A DNA stretch of 64,000 bases from Actinomycetota bacterium (GTDB taxonomy: Bacteria; Actinomycetota; Acidimicrobiia; IMCC26256; JAENVU01): positions 109,607 to 173,606 of the forward strand of contig VGBT01000003.1 in NCBI GenBank assembly GCA_016870395.1. The letters are read 5' to 3'. This document shows positions 35,847-43,983 of the stretch, in pieces. The notes beneath the pieces were generated by a model. The model searched no databases. It had not been told where the DNA came from and saw only the letters and a list, made by a program, of their open reading frames with translations. How positions within the stretch are numbered: the stretch's first letter is position 1; each line of letters begins with the position of its first letter. Made by a program: the position numbers and the translations under genes.

Positions 35847-36608
35847 ATGGCCATCAACCAGTCCGTGGACGACCGAGGCATCGCCGAGGTCGTGGTCGAC
35901 GCGCCGCCGGTCAACGCGCTCACCGTGGCCGGCTGGTTCGAGCTCGCCCGCGTCGTTCGTGCGCTCGGGGAGGACCTCGCCGTCCGGGTGGTGGTGCTGC
36001 GAGCCGAGGGCCGGGGCTTCAACGCCGGGGTCGACATCAAGGAGATGCAGGCCACCGAGGGCTTCGACGCACTGGTCGGCGCGAACCGCGGCTGCTATGC
36101 CGCCTTCGCCGCGGTCTACGAGTGCGCCGTGCCGGTGATCGCGGCCGTCAACGGCTACTGCCTCGGTGGCGGGATCGGGCTCGTGGGCAATGCCGACGTC
36201 ATCGTGGCTTCCGACGACGCGACGTTCGGGCTCCCCGAGGTCGACCGTGGGGCGCTGGGCGCGGCGACGCATCTGGCCCGGCTCGTGCCCCAGCACAAGA
36301 TGCGGGCGATGGTCTACACCGCTGCGACCGCGACGGCCGCGGAGCTGCACCACTTCGGCTCGGTGCTGAAGGTGGTGCCGCGTGGCGAGCTGCGGGCCGC
36401 GGCGATGGAGGTCGCGGAGTCGATCGCGGCGAAGAGCCCGGCGGTGATCCGGGCCGCGAAGGCGAGCCTCAACGGCATCGACCCGATCGACGTGAACCGC
36501 TCCTACCGCTTCGAGCAGGGCTTCACCTTCGAGCTGAACCTGCTCGGCGTGGCCGACGAGCACCGTGACGCGTTCGTCGACAAGCGAGACACGGATACCT
36601 CGAAGTGA
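35847..36608 (+). CDS. echA20: HIEC-CoA hydrolase EchA20 (crotonase family)
   Basis: A 253-residue crotonase-fold enzyme close to Rv3550: VVVDAPPVNAL, LRAEGRGFNAGVDIKEMQATEGF, RGCYAAFAAVYECAVPVIAAVNGYCLGGGIGLVGN and ATFGLPEVDRGALGAATHLARL, ending GVADEHRDAFV. EchA20 hydrolytically opens ring D of HIEC-CoA to give COCHEA-CoA. GGAG upstream of the ATG. It overlaps ipdA by GTGA. Confidence 0.92.
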   Translation: MAINQSVDDRGIAEVVVDAPPVNALTVAGWFELARVVRALGEDLAVRVVVLRAEGRGFNAGVDIKEMQATEGFDALVGANRGCYAAFAAVYECAVPVIAAVNGYCLGGGIGLVGNADVIVASDDATFGLPEVDRGALGAATHLARLVPQHKMRAMVYTAATATAAELHHFGSVLKVVPRGELRAAAMEVAESIAAKSPAVIRAAKASLNGIDPIDVNRSYRFEQGFTFELNLLGVADEHRDAFVDKRDTDTSK

Positions 36609-37450
36609 GCGACAAGCGGGTCACGGAGGCCGATGTCGTCGCCGAGCTGCGCGACGGGATGACGATCGGCATCGGCGGGTGGGGCTCGCGGCGCAAGCCG
36701 ATGAGCCTGGTGCGCGCCGTTGCCCGATCGGACGTCAAGGACCTGACGGTCGTGTCCTACGGCGGCCCGGACGTCGGGCTGCTGTGCGCGACCGGCAACG
36801 TGCGCAAGGTGGTCTACTCGTTCTGCTCGCTCGACTCGATCGCCCTCGAGCCGCATTTCCGCAACGCGCGGCAGGCGGGTGCGATCTCGACGCTGGAGCT
36901 CGACGAGGGCATGTTCCTGCTCGGCCTCCAGGCCGCTGCCTGGAGGGTCCCGTTCCTCCCGACGCGCGTCGGCCTGGGCTCCGACCTGATGCGCCAGGAG
37001 GAGATCCGCACGGTGCGCTCGCCGTACGACGATGCGGAGGAGCTGGTGGCCGCTCCCGCGCTGCCGCTCGACCTCGCGCTGGTTCACATGCACCGCGGCG
37101 ACGCCCGTGGCAACGGTCAGTACCTCAACGTCGACCCGTACTTCGACGACCTCTTCTGCATGGCCGCGAAGCGCCGGTTCATGAGCGTGGAGCGGGTCGT
37201 CGAGACCGACGCGCTGGCTGGCGGTGGCCCGATCCAGTCGATGCGGATCAGCCGTCTCATGACCGACGGCGTGGTGGAGGCGCCGGGCGGCGCGCACTTC
37301 ACCGAGTGCGTTCCCGACTACGGCCGCGACGAAGCGTTCCAGCGCGAGTACACGACGAGCGCGAAGTCGCCCGAGGCATGGGCGACATGGCGGGAGAAGT
37401 ACCTGGACTGCGGTGATCACGCCGAGTACCGGAAGGTCGTGGGGCTGTGA
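36605..37450 (+). CDS. ipdA: COCHEA-CoA hydrolase alpha subunit
   Basis: A 281-residue class I CoA-transferase-fold subunit: DGMTIGIGGWGSRRKPMSLVRA, SYGGPDVGLLCATGNV, LPTRVGLGSDL and HMHRGDARGNGQY. IpdAB looks like a CoA-transferase but hydrolyses a carbon-carbon bond to open ring C of COCHEA-CoA. The gene order echA20-ipdA-ipdB-ipdC equals Rv3550-Rv3553. GTG start overlaps echA20 by 4 bases. Confidence 0.92.
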   Translation: MSDKRVTEADVVAELRDGMTIGIGGWGSRRKPMSLVRAVARSDVKDLTVVSYGGPDVGLLCATGNVRKVVYSFCSLDSIALEPHFRNARQAGAISTLELDEGMFLLGLQAAAWRVPFLPTRVGLGSDLMRQEEIRTVRSPYDDAEELVAAPALPLDLALVHMHRGDARGNGQYLNVDPYFDDLFCMAAKRRFMSVERVVETDALAGGGPIQSMRISRLMTDGVVEAPGGAHFTECVPDYGRDEAFQREYTTSAKSPEAWATWREKYLDCGDHAEYRKVVGL

Positions 37451-38226
37451 GCGCCTCCGGGACCGGCGGGCTCGTCACCCGGGCGGAGCACTGCGTGGTC
37501 GCGGTAGCCGAGTGCTTCCGCGGCGACGGCGAGATCATGGCCAACCCGATCGGCACCATCCCGATGATCGGTGGTCGGCTCGCCCGCGCGAGCTTCTCGC
37601 CCGACCTGGTGATGACCGACGGCGAGGCGTTGCTCGTCTCCGGCCCGTATCCCGTCGGCGTGAGGAACGCGCCAAAGACCGTCGAGGCGTGGAACCCCTA
37701 CCGCTCGATGTTCGACGTGGTGTGGTCGGGCCGGCGCCACGTGATGATGGGCGCGAGCCAGATCGACGCGCACGGCAACCAGAACTTCGCGTTCGTGGGG
37801 GAGTGGGCCCGCCCGAAGGCGCAGCTCCTCGGGTTCCGCGGTGCGCCCGGCAACACGATCCAGAACGTGACGAGCTACTGGATCCCGAACCACTCGAGCC
37901 GGGTGTTCGTGGAGGAGGTCGACGTGGTCAGCGGCGTCGGCTACGACCGCGCGGCCGCGCTCGGAACCGCAGGGCGCTTCCACGAGATCCGTCGCGTCGT
38001 GACCAACCTCGGGGTGCTCGACTTCGAGACGCCCGACCGGCGGATGCGGCTGCGCGAGGTGCAACCGGGCGTGACGGTGGACGAGGTGGTGGCGGCCACG
38101 GGCTTCGAGCTGGCGATCGCCGCGGAGGTGACCGAGACCCGGGCGCCCACCCCGGACGAGCTCGCGTTGATCCGCGAGGTGATCGACCCGGCGGCCCTGC
38201 GCGAGCAGGAGGTCCCCGACCCTTGA
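37447..38226 (+). CDS. ipdB: COCHEA-CoA hydrolase beta subunit
   Basis: A 259-residue subunit with RAEHCVVAVAECFRGDGEIMANPIG, FSPDLVMTDGEALLVSGPYP, RRHVMMGASQIDAHGNQN and VTNLGVLDF. It is the partner of IpdA, with which it forms the ring-C-opening hydrolase. GTG 37447 overlaps the ipdA stop; its own stop overlaps the TTG of ipdC. Confidence 0.92.
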   Translation: MSASGTGGLVTRAEHCVVAVAECFRGDGEIMANPIGTIPMIGGRLARASFSPDLVMTDGEALLVSGPYPVGVRNAPKTVEAWNPYRSMFDVVWSGRRHVMMGASQIDAHGNQNFAFVGEWARPKAQLLGFRGAPGNTIQNVTSYWIPNHSSRVFVEEVDVVSGVGYDRAAALGTAGRFHEIRRVVTNLGVLDFETPDRRMRLREVQPGVTVDEVVAATGFELAIAAEVTETRAPTPDELALIREVIDPAALREQEVPDP

Positions 38227-39287
38227 CGCACCCCGCGTTGCACACTGCGGCGTGCGAGCTGTTCGGCGTCGAGGTGCCGATCGTGCAGACGGGGATGGGC
38301 TGGGTCGCGGGCGCGCGGCTGGCCTCGGCCACCAGCGCGGCCGGCGGGCTCGGCATCCTGGCGAGCGCCACCATGACCTTCGACGAGCTCACCAAGGCCG
38401 TGCACGAGGTGAAGGACCGCACCGACCGGCCGTTCGGCGTGAACCTCCGCTCCGACCAGGGCGACGTCGACGACCGGATCGCGCTGATCGTGCGGGAAGG
38501 CGTACGGGTCGCGAGCTTCGCGCAGGCGCCCGGCGAGCGGCTCGTGAAGACGCTCAAGGACGCGGGCGTCGTGGTGATGCCGACGGTCGGCGCGCGGCGC
38601 CACGCCGAGAAGGTCGCGGGGTGGGGCGTCGACGCGCTGATCGCCCAGGGCGCCGAGGGCGGTGGCCACACGGGAACGGTCCCGACCAGCCTGCTCCTTC
38701 CAGCGGTGTGCGACGCGGTCGAGATCCCGGTTCTCGGCGCGGGCGGCTTCCACGACGGCCGCGGCCTCGTGGCCGCGCTCGCGTGGGGCGCGGCGGGCGT
38801 GGCGATGGGCACGCGCTTCCTCTGCTCGGCGGAGAGCACGGTTCCCCAGGATGTGAAGGAGCGCTACCTCGAGGCCGGTGTCACCGACACGGTGGTCACC
38901 AAGGCCATCGACGGCTACCCGCAGCGGGTGATCCGTACCGACCTGGTCGAGCACCTCGAGGGCGCCGGACGGGTCACCGCGCTCCCGCGGGCGCTGGTCA
39001 ACGCGCTGCGGTTCCGCCGGCTGACCGGCCGGTCGGCTGCCGACCTCGCCCGTGAGGGCGCGGCGATGAAGCGCAACGAGGGGCTCACCTGGGCCCAGGT
39101 GGCGATGGCCGCCAACGCGCCGATGCTGACGAAGGCCGCGCTCGTCGACGGGCGACTCGATGCGGGGGTGCTGCCGACAGGGCAGGTCGTCGGCGAGATC
39201 CGCGCCCTGCCGAGCGTGGCCGAGATCGTGCGCACCATCATGGGAGAGGCCGAGGCGACGCTGAGGCGTCTGGAGGGATCGCAGTGA
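38223..39287 (+). CDS. ipdC: Flavin-dependent reductase IpdC (NMO/2-nitropropane dioxygenase fold)
   Basis: A 354-residue TIM-barrel flavoprotein: ELFGVEVPIVQTGMGWVAGARLASATSAAGGLGILAS, PFGVNLRSDQGDV, IAQGAEGGGHTGTVPT and GAGGFHDGRGLVAALAWGAAGVAMGTRFL, the FMN-phosphate site. IpdC introduces a double bond in the 5-OH-HIC-CoA series. The start is a TTG (38223) inside the ipdB stop (TTGA); no later start preserves the N-terminal family block. Confidence 0.9.
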   Translation: MTHPALHTAACELFGVEVPIVQTGMGWVAGARLASATSAAGGLGILASATMTFDELTKAVHEVKDRTDRPFGVNLRSDQGDVDDRIALIVREGVRVASFAQAPGERLVKTLKDAGVVVMPTVGARRHAEKVAGWGVDALIAQGAEGGGHTGTVPTSLLLPAVCDAVEIPVLGAGGFHDGRGLVAALAWGAAGVAMGTRFLCSAESTVPQDVKERYLEAGVTDTVVTKAIDGYPQRVIRTDLVEHLEGAGRVTALPRALVNALRFRRLTGRSAADLAREGAAMKRNEGLTWAQVAMAANAPMLTKAALVDGRLDAGVLPTGQVVGEIRALPSVAEIVRTIMGEAEATLRRLEGSQ

Positions 39288-39727
39288 CCAAGACCCGGGT
39301 GCCCGCAGTCGAAGGCTGGTTCACGATGGACCCCGACGACCCCCGGCTGCTCGCGAGCCGCGGGCTGGAGACGGGCAGCTACTTCTTCCCGAAGAACCTC
39401 GCGTTCTCGCGCAACCCGGCCGCGCCGGCCGAGGAGCTCGAGGAGGTGACGCTCTCGCGCCGGGGCCGGGTGTGGTCCTGGACGACGAACCACTACGAGC
39501 CGCCCGCGCCGTACGTGGCGCCCGCGGTGTTCGTGCCCTACACGGTGCTCGCGGTGGAGCTGCCCGAGGAGCAGATGGTGGTGCTGGGACCGCTCGCCCC
39601 GGGCGCTGACCCGGCGTCGCTCTCGGTCGGGACCGAGGTCGAGCTCGTGCTGGGGACGCTCTACGAGGACGACGACCACGAGTACGTCGTCTGGCAGTGG
39701 CAGGTCGTGGGAGGCGAAGCGCAGTGA
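39284..39727 (+). CDS. DUF35 OB-fold protein, partner of the thiolase-like protein
   Basis: 147 residues with PAVEGWFTMDPDDPRLL, a spaced aromatic block TGSYFFPKN, GRVWSWTTNHYEPPAPYVAP and the OB-fold LAVELPEEQMVVLGPLAPG. The zinc-ribbon cysteines usual in this family are missing. DUF35 proteins partner SCP2-type thiolases and steroid aldolases and may help bind the acyl-CoA. GTG start overlaps the ipdC stop. Confidence 0.8.
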   Translation: MTKTRVPAVEGWFTMDPDDPRLLASRGLETGSYFFPKNLAFSRNPAAPAEELEEVTLSRRGRVWSWTTNHYEPPAPYVAPAVFVPYTVLAVELPEEQMVVLGPLAPGADPASLSVGTEVELVLGTLYEDDDHEYVVWQWQVVGGEAQ

Positions 39728-39828
39728 CCACCGGGGTCGAGGAGCACTGCGGCGCGAGTGACGACGGGCTGCCCGGAACCGAGCGGAGCCACCGCGCGAC
39801 CGCGTCCCACGGAGGCGAAGCGAAGTGA
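39724..39828 (+). CDS. 34-codon coupled small open frame
   Basis: GTG at 39724 lies in the DUF35 stop (GTGA) and its TGA at 39826 lies in the thiolase-like GTG, so it exactly fills the gap with coupled overlaps at both ends. The peptide is hydrophilic: MTTGVEEHCGASDDG and then HGGEAK. The ends GGAGGCGAAGCG(C/A)AGTGACCA are nearly identical, 101 bases apart, so it probably arose by duplication or insertion. It may not encode a useful peptide. Confidence 0.35.
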   Translation: MTTGVEEHCGASDDGLPGTERSHRATASHGGEAK

Positions 39829-41015
39829 CCAGAGAGATCGCGGTGCTCGGGGTCGGGATGCACCCGTGGGGGAAGTGGGGGCGCAACTTCGTCGAGTACG
39901 GCGTGGTCGCGGCGCGCGAGGCCCTCGCCGACGCGGGCGTCGACTGGCGCGACGTCCAGCTCGTGTGCGGCGCCGACACGATGCGCAACGGCTACCCGGG
40001 CTATGTCGCCGGCGCGACCTTCGCGCAGGCGCTCGGCTGGCAGGGCGCGCAGGTCTCGTCGAGCTACGCCGCGTGTGCGAGCGGGGCCACCGCGCTCAGC
40101 GCGGCGCGGGCGCAGATCCTCGCGGGGCTTTGCGACGTGGCCCTGGTCGTCGGTGCCGACACGACGCCCAAGGGCTTCCTCGCCCCCAACGCGGGCGAGC
40201 GTGGCGACGATCCCGACTGGCTGCGCTTCCGGCTCCTCGGTGCGACCAACCCGACGTACTTCGGCCTCTACGCGCGGCGCCGGATCGAGATGTACGGCGC
40301 GACTCCCGCCGACTTCGCGCGGGTCAAGGTCAAGAACGCGCGCCACGGGTTCTCCAACCCGTACGCGCGGTATCGCAAAGAGGTCACCGAGGAGGAGGTG
40401 GCCGCATCCCCTCTGGTCTCCGATCCGCTGCGACTGCTCGAGATCTGCGCAACCTCCGATGGCGCCGCGGCGCTGATCGTGTCGAGCCTCGACTACGCGA
40501 AGTCGCGGGGCATCGTGGACCCGGTGCGCATCTCGGCGGTCAGCACCGTGACCCCGAGCTACCCGAACACCCTGATCGACATGCCGAGCTTCTCGACCGA
40601 CTCCGCGTACGGCGTGGCACCACCCGAGCGCGGCTTCCGAGACTCGATCGCGCACGCGGCCTACGAGCAGGCCGGTCTCGGGCCCGACGACCTCGACCTG
40701 GCGGAGGTCTACGACCTCTCGACCGCGCTCGAACTCGACTGGTACGAGAACATCGGGCTCTGCAAGCCCGGTGAGGCCGAGCGACTGCTGAACGACGGCG
40801 ACACGACCATCGGTGGCCGGGTCCCGGTGAACCCCAGCGGAGGCCTCGGTTCGTTCGGCGAAGCCGTGCCGGCCCAGGCGATCGCGCAGGTGTGCGAGGT
40901 CGCCTGGCACCTGCGGGGCGCGGCTGGCGAACGCCAGGTCGAGGGGGCCCGCGTCGGACTCACCGTCAACCAGGGCCTCTTCGGCCACGGAAGCTGCGTC
41001 ATTCTCAGGAAGTAG
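39825..41015 (+). CDS. Thiolase-like (SCP2/Ltp-type) protein
   Basis: 396 residues in the lipid-transfer/thiolase group: EIAVLGVGMHPWGKWG, the active-site cysteine in SSYAACASGATAL (about residue 87), EVYDLSTALEL, NPSGGLGSFGEAVPAQA and NQGLFGHGSCVIL. The middle His of ordinary thiolases is replaced in NPSGG. With the DUF35 neighbour it may be a retro-Claisen or retro-aldol enzyme in acyl-CoA breakdown. GTG 39825. Confidence 0.8.
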   Translation: MTREIAVLGVGMHPWGKWGRNFVEYGVVAAREALADAGVDWRDVQLVCGADTMRNGYPGYVAGATFAQALGWQGAQVSSSYAACASGATALSAARAQILAGLCDVALVVGADTTPKGFLAPNAGERGDDPDWLRFRLLGATNPTYFGLYARRRIEMYGATPADFARVKVKNARHGFSNPYARYRKEVTEEEVAASPLVSDPLRLLEICATSDGAAALIVSSLDYAKSRGIVDPVRISAVSTVTPSYPNTLIDMPSFSTDSAYGVAPPERGFRDSIAHAAYEQAGLGPDDLDLAEVYDLSTALELDWYENIGLCKPGEAERLLNDGDTTIGGRVPVNPSGGLGSFGEAVPAQAIAQVCEVAWHLRGAAGERQVEGARVGLTVNQGLFGHGSCVILRK

Positions 41016-41144
41016 TGCAAGAGAGCCCGAAGGCGAGGATCAGCGGCTTACGGATCGTGAGCCGCCCGAGCCGGGGCCCGAGCGGGCGCATCTTCCAGGA
41101 GGGTGCGCAGGCCTGCACCGCAGGTGCATGAGCGGGAGCATCGT
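41016..41144 (+). promoter_or_regulatory. Gap before the FadD19-like gene
   Basis: A 129-base gap with TGCGCAGGCCTGCAC and TGCACCGCAGGTGCA, two adjoining small palindromes at about 41091-41118. They are possible operator or transcript structures; no clear -10 is seen. Confidence 0.25.
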
Positions 41145-42749
41145 ATGGAGTGGAACTTCGCCGACATGTTCGAGGGCGTCGCCGACGTGGTGACGGATCG
41201 GACCGCGCTCGTCTGCGGTGAGCGTCGCCTCACGTACCGCGAGCTCGACGAGCGCGCGACCCGGCTCGCGAACCACCTGGCCGCGAACGGCGTCGAAGCC
41301 GGTGACCACGTCGGGATCTATGCCTACAACGGCTCGGAGTGGATGGAGGCGATGCTCGGGGCCTGGAAGATCCGGGCCGTGCCGATCAACGTGAACTACC
41401 GATACGTCGAGGCAGAGCTCGCCTACCTCTTCGACAACGCGGATCTCGTCGCACTCGTCCACGGTCGCGAGTTCGTCGCGCGCATCGCTGCCGTGCGTTC
41501 CGACTGTCCGAAGCTCACGACCTTCGTCTCGATCGAGGACGGTAGCGCCGAGGACCTGGCCGCGATCGGCGCGGTCGAGTACGAAGCTGCCCTCGCCGAC
41601 GCCCCGGCGGGGCGCGACTTCCCGCCTCGCGACCCGGGCGACCTCTACATGCTCTACACGGGGGGCACCACGGGGATGCCGAAGGGCGTGATGTGGCGCC
41701 AGGACGACTTCTTCTTCTCCACGGTGGGCGCGCTCATGGTGATGGGCGGCGAGATGTACGCGTCGCCGGAGGCGGTCGTCGAGGCGGCGAAGGGAGGCGG
41801 GGGAACGGTCGGTTTCCCGATCGCGCCGTTGATGCACGGCGCGGCGCAGTGGGTCGCGCTCATGCTGTTGCTGCAGGGCAACACCGTGGTGCTCACCTCG
41901 CAGCGACGCATGGACCCGCACGCGGTGTGGGCCACGGTGGTCCGCGAGAAGGTGATGTCGATCAGCCTGGTGGGCGACGCGATGGCCCGCCCGCTCATCG
42001 AGGCGCTCGACGAGCCGGGCGCCGACTACGACCTCTCGGGCCTGTTCGTGATCGGGTCGGGAGGGGCGATCCTGTCGCCCGCGGTGAAGGAGAAGATCGC
42101 CGAGAAGCTCCCGAACGTGCTCGTGATCGACTCGCTCGGCGCCTCCGAGACCGGCTATCAGGGTGCGGTCGCCGGTGCCGACGACGAGGGCAAGCCGCGC
42201 TTCGCGATGGGCGACCACACGACCGTGATCGACGACGAGGGCAAGCCGGTCGAACCCGGTTCGGGCGTCGTGGGGCATCTCGCACGCTCCGGCTACATGC
42301 CGCTCGGCTACTACAAGGACGAGGCCAAGACGGCCGCAACGTTCGTGGAGCTCAACGGCCGGCGCTGGTCGATGCCCGGCGACATGGCCCGCATCGAGGC
42401 CGACGGCACGATCACGCTGCTCGGGCGCGGCTCGGTGAGCATCAACTCGGGTGGGGAGAAGATCTTCCCCGAGGAGGTCGAGCTCGCCCTGAAGAGCCAT
42501 CCCGCGGTGTTCGACGTGGTCGTGGTCGGCGTGCCCGACGAGCGCTGGGGCGAGCGGGTCGTCGCGGTGGTCAAGGCGCGTGAGGGTCAGCAGCCCTCGG
42601 TCGAGGAGCTCGCGACGCACGCGCGGGAGCGGATCGCGGGGTACAAGGTGCCGCGCGAGGTCCACCTCGTCGACGAGATCGTGCGGTCGCCGTCGGGCAA
42701 GGCCGACTACCGGTGGGCGAAGGCGCAGGCGACCGACGGCGGCAGCTGA
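41145..42749 (+). CDS. Sterol-type acyl-CoA ligase, FadD19-like
   Basis: A 534-residue ANL ligase with features of FadD19: INVNYRYVEAELAYLFDNADLVALVHGREF, YTGGTTGMPKGVMWRQDD, TGDAMARPL-like GDAMARPL, DSLGASETG, RGSVSINSGGEKIFPEEVE, AGYKVPR and SPSGKADYRWAK. FadD19 activates the C26/C24 sterol side chain. In mycobacteria the gene just before fadE31 is fadD3, which activates HIP; this protein is not close to FadD3, so its substrate here is open. Confidence 0.85.
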   Translation: MEWNFADMFEGVADVVTDRTALVCGERRLTYRELDERATRLANHLAANGVEAGDHVGIYAYNGSEWMEAMLGAWKIRAVPINVNYRYVEAELAYLFDNADLVALVHGREFVARIAAVRSDCPKLTTFVSIEDGSAEDLAAIGAVEYEAALADAPAGRDFPPRDPGDLYMLYTGGTTGMPKGVMWRQDDFFFSTVGALMVMGGEMYASPEAVVEAAKGGGGTVGFPIAPLMHGAAQWVALMLLLQGNTVVLTSQRRMDPHAVWATVVREKVMSISLVGDAMARPLIEALDEPGADYDLSGLFVIGSGGAILSPAVKEKIAEKLPNVLVIDSLGASETGYQGAVAGADDEGKPRFAMGDHTTVIDDEGKPVEPGSGVVGHLARSGYMPLGYYKDEAKTAATFVELNGRRWSMPGDMARIEADGTITLLGRGSVSINSGGEKIFPEEVELALKSHPAVFDVVVVGVPDERWGERVVAVVKAREGQQPSVEELATHARERIAGYKVPREVHLVDEIVRSPSGKADYRWAKAQATDGGS

Positions 42750-42823
42750 TGCGGGATCCGGTGCCGTCCGCGGTCGACGGATCGGTCGTAGGCCCCGAAT
42801 CCGACGCACCGCCAGGTCGTCGG

Positions 42824-42829
42824 TAGCCT
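42824..42829 (+). promoter_or_regulatory. TANNNT -10-like hexamer, leaderless fadE31 start
   Basis: TAGCCT lies 6 bases before the ATG at 42836, with no Shine-Dalgarno sequence. It suggests that fadE31 onward has its own promoter. Confidence 0.45.
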
Positions 42830-42835
42830 GCGGCG

Positions 42836-43981
42836 ATGGACCTGACGTGGGGCCCGGCGGAGGAGGCGTTCCGCGCCGAGGCCCGCGACTGGCTCGCCGC
42901 CAATGTGCCGGCCGAGCCCCTGCCCAGCGGGGACACGCGCGAGGGCTTCGCCCGGCACCTCGAATGGGAGCGCCGCCTTTTCGACGCGCGCTGGGCCGTC
43001 GTGTCGTGGCCGCAGCGTTACGGCGGCCGCGACGCTTCGCTCTGGGAGTGGTGCATCTTCGAGGAGGAGTACTACCGGGCGGGCGCGCCCCAACGCGTCA
43101 CCCAGAACGGGATCTTCCTGCTGGGGCCGACCCTGTTCGCGTTCGGCACGCCCGCCCAGCAGGACCGGTTCCTCCCGAAGATGGCGAGCGGCGAGGAGAC
43201 CTGGTGCCAGGGCTGGTCCGAGCCCGACGCCGGGAGCGACCTCGCGGGGATCCGATCAACCGCGGTGCGCGACGACGCCGCCTCCGGGTGGCGCCTGTCG
43301 GGGCAGAAGACCTGGACCACCCGCGGCGCGTTCTGCACCCACCTGTTCGGGTTGTTTCGCAGCGACCCGTCGGCGGAGCGTCACCGCGGCCTCACCTACT
43401 TCCTGGTCCCGCTCGACACCCCGGGCGTCACGGTGCGGGGCTTCGGCCGGCTCGACGGCGACGAGGGATTCGCGGAGGTCTTCCTCGACGAGGCGTTCGT
43501 GTCCGACGACATGATCCTGGGCGAGCTCCACGAGGGTTGGCGGGTCGCGATGGCGACCACCGGGTCCGAGCGGGGCCTCACGCTGCGCAGCCCGGGCCGG
43601 TTCACGGCCACCGCGGACCGCCTCGTCGAGCTGTGGCGGAACCTGGGCGAGGATGCGAGCGACCCCGGCCTGCGCCACCAGGTCGTGCAGGCCGTCATCG
43701 ACGCCGAGGCGTACCGCCTGCAGACGCTGGCGACCGTCACCGCGCTGACCGACGGCGCGTCGCCCGGGGCCGAGTCGAGCCTCACCAAGGTGTTCTGGTC
43801 CGAGCTCGACGTGCGACTGCACGAGATCGCGCTCGCTCTGCTCGGGACCGCGGCCGAGCTCGAGGACAACGGCTGGGCGAAGGGGCATCAGTTCGCACTC
43901 TCCGGACCGATCTACGCCGGGACCAACGAGATCCAACGCAACGTGATTGCCGAGCGTGTGCTCGGCCTACCGAGGCGTTAG
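42836..43981 (+). CDS. fadE31: Acyl-CoA dehydrogenase FadE31-like
   Basis: A 381-residue enzyme like Rv3562: LTWGPAEEAFRAEARDWLAANVP, WAVVSWPQRYGGRDASLWEW, FEEEYYRAGAPQRV, WCQGWSEPDAGSDLAGIRSTA, RSDPSAERHRGLTYFLVPLD and IYAGTNEIQRNVIAERVLGLP. In mycobacteria FadE31, FadE32 and FadE33 act late in CD-ring breakdown. The next gene is a short partner ACAD, as expected for a hetero-oligomer. Confidence 0.85.
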   Translation: MDLTWGPAEEAFRAEARDWLAANVPAEPLPSGDTREGFARHLEWERRLFDARWAVVSWPQRYGGRDASLWEWCIFEEEYYRAGAPQRVTQNGIFLLGPTLFAFGTPAQQDRFLPKMASGEETWCQGWSEPDAGSDLAGIRSTAVRDDAASGWRLSGQKTWTTRGAFCTHLFGLFRSDPSAERHRGLTYFLVPLDTPGVTVRGFGRLDGDEGFAEVFLDEAFVSDDMILGELHEGWRVAMATTGSERGLTLRSPGRFTATADRLVELWRNLGEDASDPGLRHQVVQAVIDAEAYRLQTLATVTALTDGASPGAESSLTKVFWSELDVRLHEIALALLGTAAELEDNGWAKGHQFALSGPIYAGTNEIQRNVIAERVLGLPRR

Positions 43982-43983
43982 CG

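Noticed and set aside
41145..42749. Naming the ligase fadD3
   Set aside because: Position suggests fadD3 but the sequence marks are those of FadD19-type ligases.
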